From a bacterium (GTDB lineage Bacteria; JAHJDO01), in the NCBI GenBank assembly GCA_030652805.1, contig JAUSPT010000076.1:1-41295 (forward strand): a stretch of DNA of 41,295 bases, in the 5' to 3' direction. Under the pieces are notes generated by a model. That model was not told the DNA's origin and ran no database searches. It was given only the letters and a program-made list of their open reading frames with translations. The translations under genes and the position numbers were made by a program. Numbering within the stretch: the stretch's first letter is position 1; every line of letters begins with the position of its first letter. Below, piece after piece: positions 1 to 8,501 of this stretch.

Positions 1-951
1 GAGTTTGCAAAAAATTGCGGGGCAGACTTGGTCGGAATTGCTTCAATGGATAGATTTGAGGGAGCACCTATGGAAATGGACCCTAGATACATTTTTCCTG
101 AAGCGAAATCGTTGATTGCTCTGGCTTTTCGCATTCCTCGGGGTTGTTTTCGTGGGATTGAGGAAGGGACTTACTTTTCTGCCTATCCAGCCATGGGGTA
201 TGCCAATATCAACCAAATTCACGCTCCTATTGTTCTAAGAGCCGTCTCCCTTTTTTTAGAAGACAACGGCTATGAAGCAGTCCCTATTCAGAATGTGCTT
301 GTCGGAGAAGGAAATTTAAGAGATGTAAATACCGGCAAATTGCGTCAGAGATCAGCAAAACGGGTCTCTCCCGATAAACCAGCGCCAGATGTATTTTTTC
401 ACTTTCGAATTGCCGCCTTTATTGCTGGCTTGGGAGAGATTGGTTACAGTAAGTTACTCCTTACTCCAGAATTTGGTCCCAGGCAGAGATTTGCGTTTAT
501 TCTTACTGATGCTCCTTTAGAACCAGACCCGCTCTTTGAAGGTAAAATCTGTGATCGGTGTATGCTTTGCGTCCGGGATTGCAGTGGAAAAGCAATCAGC
601 AGGACAGAGACAGTAAAGATTAAAGTGGCCGGAAGAGAAATAGAGTGGGGAAAGTTAGATGAACTGAAATGTTCTGTGGCATATCTTGGGGGCAACAAGG
701 AAACCAATCCTTTTCTGCTTGAAAATGTGGACGAGAATGAATACAACAAGGAATTCTACGGATGGGGTAAGATTTCCAGGTGCATGGTAGACAATTACCT
801 GGATCACTGCTATCAGGAACTTCATCATATGCCGGCAATTGAAGGAGCTAAAGGATGTATCAGGGCTTGCATGATTCATTTAGAGGAGACGGGAAAAATC
901 AAAAAAACTTTTAAAAATCCCTTCAGGAAAAGAAAGCCCTGGAAACTATGA
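1..951 (+). CDS. QueG-like 4Fe-4S protein, 5' end outside window
   Basis: The reading frame is open from base 1 (it reads EFAKNCGADLVGIAS), so the true start lies upstream and the TTG at 28 is not needed. The protein has the epoxyqueuosine-reductase/reductive-dehalogenase-like layout: an N-terminal 'GADLVGIA' segment, 'PEAKSLIALAF', 'GLGEIGYSKLLLTPEFGPRQ', and then CDRCMLCVRDC, a C-x2-C-x2-C-x3-C site for one [4Fe-4S] cluster. Later cysteines (CSVAY, GCIRAC) could hold a second cluster. The C-terminus is a basic tail, FKNPFRKRKPWKL. It overlaps the next gene by ATGA, which implies translational coupling to its fused paralogue. True QueG acts on tRNA; membership of that exact family is doubtful because the C-terminal CP-type cluster motif is atypical. 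The substrate is unknown, and a redox role with a corrinoid or Fe-S cofactor is inferred. Confidence 0.8.
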   Translation, partial: EFAKNCGADLVGIASMDRFEGAPMEMDPRYIFPEAKSLIALAFRIPRGCFRGIEEGTYFSAYPAMGYANINQIHAPIVLRAVSLFLEDNGYEAVPIQNVLVGEGNLRDVNTGKLRQRSAKRVSPDKPAPDVFFHFRIAAFIAGLGEIGYSKLLLTPEFGPRQRFAFILTDAPLEPDPLFEGKICDRCMLCVRDCSGKAISRTETVKIKVAGREIEWGKLDELKCSVAYLGGNKETNPFLLENVDENEYNKEFYGWGKISRCMVDNYLDHCYQELHHMPAIEGAKGCIRACMIHLEETGKIKKTFKNPFRKRKPWKL

Positions 952-3347
952 AAATGAATTTGAGCAGGAAAACAATGGATGCATATCTGACTTTGAAAGT
1001 TAAATCTCTTATGCAGGATGAAGGAGCGGATTTGGTGGGGATAGCCGATGTTGGGAGATTTACAAAAATGTCCCTGAAAGTTGGGCCGAAACCTCAAGAA
1101 GTATATCCTGAGGCTAAATCGGTAATTGTAGCGGCAGTACGTATGACCGATGCCTGTATGGAAATGTCGGCACGGAATCACTACCAGAATCCCGGCCCAG
1201 GTATTATAAATCACCAAATGTCCAATAGGCTAAACTGGATAGCAATGAAAACCGTTCATTTTCTGGAAAATAGTGGGTATCCTTCTCTGGGTATATTCTC
1301 AACGTGCTTCTGGAGATACAGGCCATATAAACAGTATCCTACCCCATTTACAGCAGATGTATCCCACCGTCATATGGCAGTCGGTGCTGGTTTGGGTGAG
1401 TTTGGTTGGAATGGGCTTCTATTGACTCCCGAATACGGTCCCCGGATACGGCTAATAACGGTAATTACAACCGCATCTCTTGAACCTTCTCCTATGTATG
1501 AAGGTCCTGCCTTATGCGACAAATGTATGAAATGTGTAGAAGCCTGTAAGAAACATCTGAAAGGACTTACTAAGGAGGTGCACGGTAAGGTTCAGATTGA
1601 AATAGGCGGTAAAAAGTTTGAGTATGCTAATAAAAATTTATGGCGCTGTGCCTGGACAGAAAATTTTGGATTGGACTGTGCGATTGAATTACCGGATAAA
1701 ATTGATGAAAAGGTAATGACTGAAATATCTAAAGAAGCAACCCTTCATCATCCTGAATGGTGGAAGACATGGACAATAGAACCATGCTGGCGCTACTGTT
1801 TGCCACCTCATTTGAGGTTTAATGACCCTGAATATACTGACGTACCGAGAAGGAAAAAGCCCATAATGGTGACCGATAACTCCATAATGAAAAACAAGAT
1901 AATTGCAGAAATTGAATCGTGTCTTGTTAAAGGTGGAGTTAATGAATTTGGTGTTATTTCTATTGAGGAAAGTGGTAAAGAATTAAGTATTTTTAAAAGA
2001 TATCTTCCCGACGCTTCCTCTGTCTTGATTTTTTCTTTGAAATATCCGTTACACTTTAAAGAATTGAGAGGTTATCTTAGCCAGCGCCGGGACTATTTAG
2101 AGATGGATGTAATTAACTACCTGGATAATTTGGGATACTCCGCTATTCAGATGAGTTACTTGCAGAACTCGCCAAATCGAAGCACTGAAGATGAACGGGC
2201 ATTTGCTCTGGCAATGAAAACCTGCCGTTTAACGAGAGACAATGATAAGGAAACGGATGTTTTCGGCGGAGTAATCACCAGCGCTCAGTTGCAAATCACC
2301 ATGTTCGCACCCCGGAAACAACGAAAAATAGCCGTAAAAAACATTTCAGCGAATAAGGATACTTCGCAAGAGCTCCGAGACAAAATCAAGGCGATTGCGT
2401 ATCAAAACGGCATTGATTTGCTTGGTATTGCGCCAGCAGAAAGATTAGAAAACATAACCGCTCAACTGAGGAACTTGTTTGAAAAGGAATATTATTTTGA
2501 AGCTAATGACACCGGATTTTATAAAGGTCCAACCCTTCCGCAGATCAAAAGAAAAATGATAACGGTCAAAAAACCCAGTGATTATCTTGGAAAAGCCAGG
2601 TCCGTTGTAGTTCTGGGTTTGCACTTTTCAGATGCTGCAGTGGATTGGGCGGCAAAATCTCCTTCTGAATCTGTGGGACCATACTGTTTTAGCCAAACCT
2701 GGGATTATTTTTTTCTCTCCGAATCTGCTTTTCAGATATCTAATTTTTTAGAAAGTAAAGGCTACCTTGCTGTTCCTGTTGCTGACCTTTCTGGAATTGC
2801 ATCAAGAGTGATAAGTTCTTATGTTGGTTCATATCCGGATATTAGTGCTAATCGATTCGCCGCTATCGCTGCTGGTCTCGGAGAATTAGGTTGGCATGGA
2901 AGGGTACTTACTCCGAAATTTGGCGTCCGGCAAAAATTTTTCGCTATTATTACCGATGCCGAATTAGAATCAGACCCTCTTTATCAAGGGCCCAGTCTGT
3001 GTAAGAGGTGTTTTAAATGTGTAAAAACCTGCCCGGTCCAGGCTATTTCCAGAAGAAAAGTTTCCCTTAATGTAGAGGGGAAAATTTTTGAATTTGGGAT
3101 TTTTAATAGACTGCGCTGTGACTGGGCAATAAGATATGGATTAGTAGGTGATGAAGGACCCGGTTTTGTGGGTTCAGAAACAGATATAAAACCTCCGAAA
3201 AATATAACTAAAAAAGCGCTGGATAAAGCACTAAAGCAAATGGACCCTATACAAAAAAATTATTTAGCTATCCGAGAAAATTGTTTGGTTAATTGTCCTG
3301 CCGTTGTTCCCGCCATTTCTGAATTTCCGGGTAGAGAAGGATTATGA
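948..3347 (+). CDS. Three-module QueG-like 4Fe-4S fusion protein
   Basis: This 799-residue protein holds three copies of the fold seen once in the upstream gene. Module 1 (about 10-305) has 'GADLVGIADV', 'GLGEFGWNGLLLTPEYGPR' and CDKCMKCVEAC. Module 2 (about 310-455) keeps the N-terminal half ('VNEFGVISIEE', 'DASSVLIFSLKYP', 'YLDNLGYSA') but has no cysteine cluster. Module 3 (about 472 to the end) has 'NGIDLLGIAPAERL', 'GLGELGWHGRVLTPKFGVR' and CKRCFKCVKTC near residue 683. Two cluster-bearing modules thus flank one that lost its Fe-S sites. The ATG at 948 overlaps the previous stop. The frame ends early at 3345-3347; the expected basic tail lies in another frame (see 3345-3414). Single-module relatives are normally 300-380 residues. 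Function is not known beyond probable electron transfer. Confidence 0.75.
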   Translation: MKMNLSRKTMDAYLTLKVKSLMQDEGADLVGIADVGRFTKMSLKVGPKPQEVYPEAKSVIVAAVRMTDACMEMSARNHYQNPGPGIINHQMSNRLNWIAMKTVHFLENSGYPSLGIFSTCFWRYRPYKQYPTPFTADVSHRHMAVGAGLGEFGWNGLLLTPEYGPRIRLITVITTASLEPSPMYEGPALCDKCMKCVEACKKHLKGLTKEVHGKVQIEIGGKKFEYANKNLWRCAWTENFGLDCAIELPDKIDEKVMTEISKEATLHHPEWWKTWTIEPCWRYCLPPHLRFNDPEYTDVPRRKKPIMVTDNSIMKNKIIAEIESCLVKGGVNEFGVISIEESGKELSIFKRYLPDASSVLIFSLKYPLHFKELRGYLSQRRDYLEMDVINYLDNLGYSAIQMSYLQNSPNRSTEDERAFALAMKTCRLTRDNDKETDVFGGVITSAQLQITMFAPRKQRKIAVKNISANKDTSQELRDKIKAIAYQNGIDLLGIAPAERLENITAQLRNLFEKEYYFEANDTGFYKGPTLPQIKRKMITVKKPSDYLGKARSVVVLGLHFSDAAVDWAAKSPSESVGPYCFSQTWDYFFLSESAFQISNFLESKGYLAVPVADLSGIASRVISSYVGSYPDISANRFAAIAAGLGELGWHGRVLTPKFGVRQKFFAIITDAELESDPLYQGPSLCKRCFKCVKTCPVQAISRRKVSLNVEGKIFEFGIFNRLRCDWAIRYGLVGDEGPGFVGSETDIKPPKNITKKALDKALKQMDPIQKNYLAIRENCLVNCPAVVPAISEFPGREGL

Positions 3348-3414
3348 ACAGCAGGGTAAACTGAAAAATGTTTTCAAAGGACCTTTTAGAAAAAGGAAAC
3401 CCTGGAAGTTATAG
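3345..3414 (+). other. Out-of-frame conserved C-terminal tail of the fusion gene
   Basis: Dropping one G of the GG at 3339-3340 makes the frame read EFPGREDYEQQGKLKN and then VFKGPFRKRKPWKL before a TAG at 3412-3414. That ending matches the end of the upstream paralogue (FKNPFRKRKPWKL) although the two DNA stretches differ at many third positions. So the tail was a selected protein segment, and the TGA at 3345-3347 arises from a one-base shift. It may be a recent mutation, a base-call error or a programmed frameshift. Confidence 0.75.
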
Positions 3415-3429
3415 GGTCAAAGGAATGCA

Positions 3430-4455
3430 ATGAGATTTGCGTTCGGCTATCAATTACCCGAAGAGGGTGAAGAATCAATCGTTGATATCGCAAAGGAGTT
3501 CAGGGAACATATAGAAGAAGTCTATTTTCCCTGGCTGTATCTACCCAGTGGCAGATCTCCTATGACTGTCCGTGACGGCTTTGTGAACTGGACAGGTCAA
3601 CATAAACAGGAGGAGGAACTGAAAGAGATAAAAAAGATGGGCATAAAACTTGATTTATTACTTAATGCCAACTGTTACGGAAGACACAGTTTATCCAAAC
3701 ATTTTAAAAACTTTATCGGTTCCCTTATTTCCTATTTACAAGAGACCATTGGACTGGATATAATTACAACCGCATCTTTGATGATTGCCAACACAGTAAA
3801 GGAAAATTTCCCGGAAATAGATGTTCGCGCTTCCGTTAATATGAAAATCGGTACCATAAAAGGGGCAGAGTATATTTCAGATCTTTTTGACAGTTTTTAT
3901 ATCCAGAGGGAATACAATCGGAACCTCAAAAGAATTGCGGAATTGAAGGAATGGGCGGATAGAAACCATAAAGATATTTATATCTTAGTCAATAGTGGCT
4001 GTTTAAATTTTTGTTCCGGTCAGACCTTTCATGACAACCTGGTTGCCCACGAAAGAGAAATAAGTGAAATGGACAACGTGACAGGATGGAATCCATGTCT
4101 CTGCTGGAATTACTACGCTAAGAAGAATAGATGGGTATCTTTTTTACAAAATTCCTGGATTCGTCCGGAAGATCTACATCATTATAGACCTTACTTTTCC
4201 GTGGCTAAACTTGCTACCCGGATGCACTCAAACCCGAGGAAAGTGATTCAATCTTATGTAGAAGAAAAGTTTCGGGGTAATCTATTAGACCTGCTGGAAC
4301 CAGGACACAGCTCTCTATTTTCTCCATATATTATAGATAACTCCGAATTTCCAGAAGATTGGTTTCAGAAAACAACCGACTGCGAGATAAGAAGATGCCA
4401 TCAGTGTGAGTATTGTTCATCAGTACTAAAAAAAGTATTAAAAAAGGTCGTGTGA
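3430..4455 (+). CDS. U32-peptidase-like / UbiU-like protein with cysteine clusters
   Basis: 341 residues, ATG at 3430 behind AAAGGA. The layout resembles the U32 'collagenase-like' TIM-barrel family: an early 'VYFPWLYLPSG', 'LLNANCYG', 'ITTASLMIAN..KENFPEIDVRASVNM', and then the cysteine-rich stretch SGCLNFCSGQTFHDN, which corresponds to the family's C-x(n)-C...H block. Further cysteines (NPCLCW and C-x4-C-x2-C-x2-C near the C-terminus) make an Fe-S cluster likely. In UbiU and UbiV, U32 relatives bind [4Fe-4S] and help oxygen-independent hydroxylation; others modify tRNA or rRNA. It follows two Fe-S proteins and abuts the GH1 gene with a 1-base gap, so it belongs to the same transcript. The exact role is unknown, and the family call rests on motif layout only. 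Confidence 0.6.
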   Translation: MRFAFGYQLPEEGEESIVDIAKEFREHIEEVYFPWLYLPSGRSPMTVRDGFVNWTGQHKQEEELKEIKKMGIKLDLLLNANCYGRHSLSKHFKNFIGSLISYLQETIGLDIITTASLMIANTVKENFPEIDVRASVNMKIGTIKGAEYISDLFDSFYIQREYNRNLKRIAELKEWADRNHKDIYILVNSGCLNFCSGQTFHDNLVAHEREISEMDNVTGWNPCLCWNYYAKKNRWVSFLQNSWIRPEDLHHYRPYFSVAKLATRMHSNPRKVIQSYVEEKFRGNLLDLLEPGHSSLFSPYIIDNSEFPEDWFQKTTDCEIRRCHQCEYCSSVLKKVLKKVV

Positions 4456-4456
4456 A

Positions 4457-5794
4457 ATGCATTCAAAAACAAAATTTCCAGCTGATTTTCTATGGGGTGT
4501 GTCCACCAGCGCCTATCAGATAGAAGGTGGCTGGAATGAGAATGGTAAAGGAGAATCCAACTGGGATAGATGGGCTCATCTTGGGAAGATAAAAAATGGA
4601 AACACCGGAGACATCACCTGCGACCATTACCATTTATGGAAAGAAGATGTAAGATTGATGAGAGAAATTGGTATAAATGCCTACCGTTTCTCCATTGCCT
4701 GGTCAAGGGTTCTTCCTGATGGCAAAGGGAAAATAAACCAAAAAAGCATTGACTTTTATAGTAATCTTGTTGATGAACTTTTGAAAAATAATGTTAAGCC
4801 TTTTATTACTCTACATCACTATGATATGCCCGTAACACTTGAAGAAGAAGGAGGCTGGGTTAACAGACAAACCATTGGCCATTTTGCTAAATATGCGGAA
4901 ATAATGGCAAAGCATCTTGGTGACAGAGTCAAATATTGGACGACCCACAATGAACCTATTTGTATCGCCGGTCTTGGTTATTCGGGAACCTCTGAACCAC
5001 CCGGTTTAGGTGACTCCAAGGCTGGCGCCCAGGCTTTACATAATCTCCTGGTTGCTCACGGTAGTGCCGTAAAGTCAATTAAAACAGAAAGAAAAGGGGC
5101 AAAAGTCGGTATTGTCCTGAATCTTTATCCGGTTCAGCCATTTAATAAAGAATCGGAAGATGACAGAAAGGTCGCCCGGACTAAGGATGGTATTTTAAAT
5201 CGCTGGTTTCTTGACGCCCTGTATCTTGGTAAATATCCCGAAGATGTGTGGGCATATCAGAAGGAAAACCCGGAGATTAAACCGAACGATATGGGAACAA
5301 TCTCAACACCTACAAATTTCCTCGGGATTAACTATTACTCCCGGTATGTGGTAAAAGGAAAAAGGGAAGAGGGGAAATTGAAGATTGTCGACGTGTCACC
5401 TGAAGAATTGGGAACCCCTTTCAGCACGATGGGCTGGGAGATTTATCCGGAAGGTCTGGGCATTCTCTTAAGAAGAATCGGGAAGGATTATAAAAATCCG
5501 GTTATCCTGGTTACCGAAAACGGCGTTGCCCTTGATGACAAAATAGAACCGGACGGTTCCATAAATGACCCGGTGAGAATAGATTTTTTGAAAAGACACA
5601 TTGAAGAGTTAAAAAATACAATTTCAGGGGGTGTTGATGTAAGGGGATATTTTGTCTGGACCCTTATGGATACCATTGAATGGGAACTTGGTTTTACCCA
5701 AAGATTTGGATTAGTTTACACAGATTTTAAAACATTGAAGAGAACAGTAAAGGCAAGCGGAAGATGGTATAAGAATTGGATTAATCAGACATAA
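4457..5794 (+). CDS. GH1 beta-glucosidase
   Basis: 445 residues, the normal length for a cytoplasmic GH1 enzyme, with no signal peptide. It begins FPADFLWGVSTSAYQIEGGW, the family signature. The acid/base Glu166 lies in THNEP and the nucleophile Glu354 in VTENG. The usual C-terminal 'FVWTLMDTIEWELGFTQRFGLVYTDF' replaces the common 'WSLLDNFEW'. The enzyme removes terminal beta-linked glucose, galactose or related sugars from small glycosides by a retaining mechanism. The start ATG lies one base after the previous stop. With the GH2, GH38 and sialidase-like genes downstream it points to breakdown of a mixed glycan or glycoconjugate, probably imported as oligosaccharides because these enzymes lack export signals. 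Confidence 0.95.
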   Translation: MHSKTKFPADFLWGVSTSAYQIEGGWNENGKGESNWDRWAHLGKIKNGNTGDITCDHYHLWKEDVRLMREIGINAYRFSIAWSRVLPDGKGKINQKSIDFYSNLVDELLKNNVKPFITLHHYDMPVTLEEEGGWVNRQTIGHFAKYAEIMAKHLGDRVKYWTTHNEPICIAGLGYSGTSEPPGLGDSKAGAQALHNLLVAHGSAVKSIKTERKGAKVGIVLNLYPVQPFNKESEDDRKVARTKDGILNRWFLDALYLGKYPEDVWAYQKENPEIKPNDMGTISTPTNFLGINYYSRYVVKGKREEGKLKIVDVSPEELGTPFSTMGWEIYPEGLGILLRRIGKDYKNPVILVTENGVALDDKIEPDGSINDPVRIDFLKRHIEELKNTISGGVDVRGYFVWTLMDTIEWELGFTQRFGLVYTDFKTLKRTVKASGRWYKNWINQT

Positions 5795-5929
5795 TTAATA
5801 AAGAGAATTTGACAAAAGGGAAAGAAAAAGATTATCTGGTTTGAATCCAGTGGGAATGTTGTCTTTAACGGCGCAGGAACATAACGAAAAAGGATGGACG
5901 AAGACTTTTGCTTTTGAGGAGAAACAGTT

Positions 5930-7267
5930 ATGCCATATGCTGAAGGACAGTCTGTATCGCCCCGCGTGACCAAAGAGATTCTTCACCCAAAATCCATGGA
6001 TGCTGCTGATGCCTGCAGTGTTATCATCGACGGCGAGCCGGGCCCAAGATTCTTCAATTACCAGGTACAGCTCTGCGTGACCCCCAAAGGTACCTGGATT
6101 GCCTGCTGGACACAGGGAAGCTATGAGGCTGATTCTGATCAGCGTGTCGTGGTAGCGCGAAGCGAAGACAATGGTCAAACCTGGAGCAAGGAAATTGTGA
6201 TTGAGGGTTCCGGGGGCACCTATCATGTGCCGGCGTGGATTGTCAGTTTCGTAGTTCCAGGCACGGGGCGGATATACATGTTTTATTGGTACAATATCAA
6301 TGGCGTTTTCCTGCGCGATGCAGGCGATATTTTCTATCGGTGTTCTGACGATGACGGTTTTACATGGTCACCGCGGTACCGTGTTGAGATACCCCGCACA
6401 GCCATGGATGATCCGGAAGGCGATATCCACGGCTGGAATTTCGGCCAGCCGTGCCTTTTGGCGACGGGGCAGGTGATGATGACATATACTAAGATCAATC
6501 GCTCAAGTCTTTATCCAAAAGGTTGGCGTCTGGATCTGAACAATGAATGGCAGGTGGAGCCGGGTGCGGATTCTGCTACCAAACCCAAGAATGAGCAGGG
6601 GGGAGATCCAAACAACTGGGTAACGGAGGTTTTTTTTCTTGAACTGACCAATATCCTCACTGAAAATAATCCGGCCAGATTAAATTTCCGGTTCTTGCCG
6701 GAAGGACATAAGGGACTCTGGATGCCCTACCCGGGTACTGATCGTCATTTTGGTCAGGAAGGAACACTTGTAGATCTTTCCGGCGAACGATTGCTTTGTG
6801 TCTTTCGGTCGAGACTGGGGCATCCTTTTTTTGCCATCAGCGAGGATTGTGGGGCAACCTGGAGTAAGCCCGATATTCTCCGAATTTGCCCTGAGGGAGA
6901 GCCGTTTAATCAACCCTGCGCCCCATGTCCTATGACTAAACTGCCGGATGGCCGATTTGTATTTATTTTTCACAATGTGAAACCCGAAGGCCTGGGCTGG
7001 TATCCGCGGGATCCTCTTTGGATTACAGCGGGACGGGAAGCGCACGGCGTTACCAACAATGCCGGTCTGCACTTTGCCAAACCTAAAGTAGTTATTTTTA
7101 ACGATGGCAAACCTGGCGGACCTTTTAAGGATCCTGAGATTGGTTATCCGTCATTTTACAGGATAGGCGGCAGACATTATATCGCTTACGCTAACAAAAC
7201 CTGCCAACTTCGAATTAATGAAGTGCCCGATGAATTATTGGATGACTTTGGTTTGCGGGTTGAATAG
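5930..7267 (+). CDS. Sialidase-superfamily Asp-box protein
   Basis: 445 residues, ATG at 5930 preceded by GAGGAG; an in-frame stop just upstream fixes the start. Three Asp-box (BNR) motifs are visible: SEDNGQTWS, SDDDGFTWS and SEDCGATWS, the mark of the six-bladed propeller of GH33 and related exo-glycosidases. Between them are 'WIACWTQGSYEADSDQRVVVARS' and 'GQEGTLVDLSGERLLCVFRSRLGHPFFAIS', typical of these propellers in environmental bacteria. No signal peptide is visible. The substrate need not be sialic acid, since many such proteins act on other terminal sugars. The gene is clearly richer in G and C than its neighbours, and a 135-bp spacer separates it from the GH1 gene, so it may have a different origin. 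Confidence 0.75.
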   Translation: MPYAEGQSVSPRVTKEILHPKSMDAADACSVIIDGEPGPRFFNYQVQLCVTPKGTWIACWTQGSYEADSDQRVVVARSEDNGQTWSKEIVIEGSGGTYHVPAWIVSFVVPGTGRIYMFYWYNINGVFLRDAGDIFYRCSDDDGFTWSPRYRVEIPRTAMDDPEGDIHGWNFGQPCLLATGQVMMTYTKINRSSLYPKGWRLDLNNEWQVEPGADSATKPKNEQGGDPNNWVTEVFFLELTNILTENNPARLNFRFLPEGHKGLWMPYPGTDRHFGQEGTLVDLSGERLLCVFRSRLGHPFFAISEDCGATWSKPDILRICPEGEPFNQPCAPCPMTKLPDGRFVFIFHNVKPEGLGWYPRDPLWITAGREAHGVTNNAGLHFAKPKVVIFNDGKPGGPFKDPEIGYPSFYRIGGRHYIAYANKTCQLRINEVPDELLDDFGLRVE

Positions 7268-7337
7268 TAAAGGTCAATACGGTTGTTAGGGGCGGAAACG
7301 CAGATAAACGAATAACGATTGAAATATAGGGTAGAGC

Positions 7338-8492
7338 GTGAAATTGCTTATTGCAAAAGTAATAGATATGGGTTTACAAATGGACAAACTGCGTAAAGAG
7401 ACGCTTGCATTTGTCGAGACTAATCGGGTCTTAGGTGGGGAGATGGGTGAATATCGCTATTCAAGCGTGGTTACACTGCCTACGCTATATTCATCAACTT
7501 ATGCGGTTATGACCCGCTCACTTTACAATGATCTGGATGTTTTGACAAGCGCTGAGCGACAAGCATGGATTGATTATTTCAACAGATATCAGGATGATGA
7601 CGGTCTATTCCGCGATCCTGTTATATTTAACCAATATTCCTATAAAGGTGATTATTTTGGGAATGGAAGACCACATTTAACATGTCATATTTTAACAGCT
7701 TTGACATGTCTGAAAGGAGTTGCAAAAAAAAGCTTTGCTTTGGTTAAAAAGTTTTCATCGAGAAAGAATCTGGAGTCATGGTTAGAATCACGCGACTGGG
7801 GAAAAAGGGTGGCAAGCACAGGTAATGAGATAATGAATTTAGGCACAATTCTTCAGTATGCAAGGGATTTTCAGAATGATGCCCGTGCAGGAAGCGCTGT
7901 GGAATTTCTCCTTAATTGGCTGGATACGCACTATATCCATTCTGATACAGGTGTTTGGGGCGATATAGATATTGTTGAGCCACAGCAACGGTCTCATGCG
8001 GTTCAGGCAGCATATCATTGGTGGGCACTCTATTTCTATGACCATCACCCTATTCCTTATGTAGAACGTGCCATTGATACACTGCTTGCAACGCAGAATC
8101 AAGAAGGTGGATTTGGCTGGGGCGTACATAATTCTTCTGAGCCGTATAAAAGCAGTGCGTGTGAGGATATTGATTCGATAGATCCACTGGCCAGAATGTC
8201 TTTTTATACTGATTACCGTAGAGAAGATATCAAACAGAGCCTTGAAAAAGCATTAGGTTGGGTAAAACAAAATCAAATGCCGGATGGTGGATTCGTATTC
8301 ATGCTGGATAAAGCTTACCAGTATGGACATCCTGAATTGAATGGTGAGAAGAATGCAGGAGCTATGTTCCCGACCTGGTTCAGAACTCTTTGTCTGGCCT
8401 ATCTTGGAAAAACAATTACTAATAACCCGATTTGGAGTTTTCCCTGGCATTTTTGTAATTGTCCCGGGTATCAATTTTGGGAACATGAATAA
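7338..8492 (+). CDS. Alpha/alpha-toroid protein with squalene-cyclase/prenyltransferase-type repeats
   Basis: 384 residues. The start is GTG at 7338 (an ATG at 7368 is an alternative). The clearest features are two repeat motifs, QNQEGGFGWG near residue 251 and QNQMPDGGFVF near 310, of the QW type found in squalene/oxidosqualene cyclases and protein prenyltransferases. Between them are helical segments with aromatic residues (AYHWWALYFYDHHP). It lacks the DxDD motif of squalene-hopene cyclase and is about 250 residues too short for one. The context (sialidase fold before, GH2 after) suggests a sugar-active or lyase-like toroid rather than terpene chemistry, but that is inference. It is 9 bases from the GH2 gene and co-transcribed. 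Enzyme activity is not assigned. Confidence 0.55.
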   Translation: MKLLIAKVIDMGLQMDKLRKETLAFVETNRVLGGEMGEYRYSSVVTLPTLYSSTYAVMTRSLYNDLDVLTSAERQAWIDYFNRYQDDDGLFRDPVIFNQYSYKGDYFGNGRPHLTCHILTALTCLKGVAKKSFALVKKFSSRKNLESWLESRDWGKRVASTGNEIMNLGTILQYARDFQNDARAGSAVEFLLNWLDTHYIHSDTGVWGDIDIVEPQQRSHAVQAAYHWWALYFYDHHPIPYVERAIDTLLATQNQEGGFGWGVHNSSEPYKSSACEDIDSIDPLARMSFYTDYRREDIKQSLEKALGWVKQNQMPDGGFVFMLDKAYQYGHPELNGEKNAGAMFPTWFRTLCLAYLGKTITNNPIWSFPWHFCNCPGYQFWEHE

Positions 8493-8501
8493 GGAGAAAT
8501 C

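Noticed and set aside
5795-5929. Possible fragment of an older gene between the GH1 and sialidase-like genes
   Set aside because: Short readable pieces occur in shifting frames, but none could be tied to a family.
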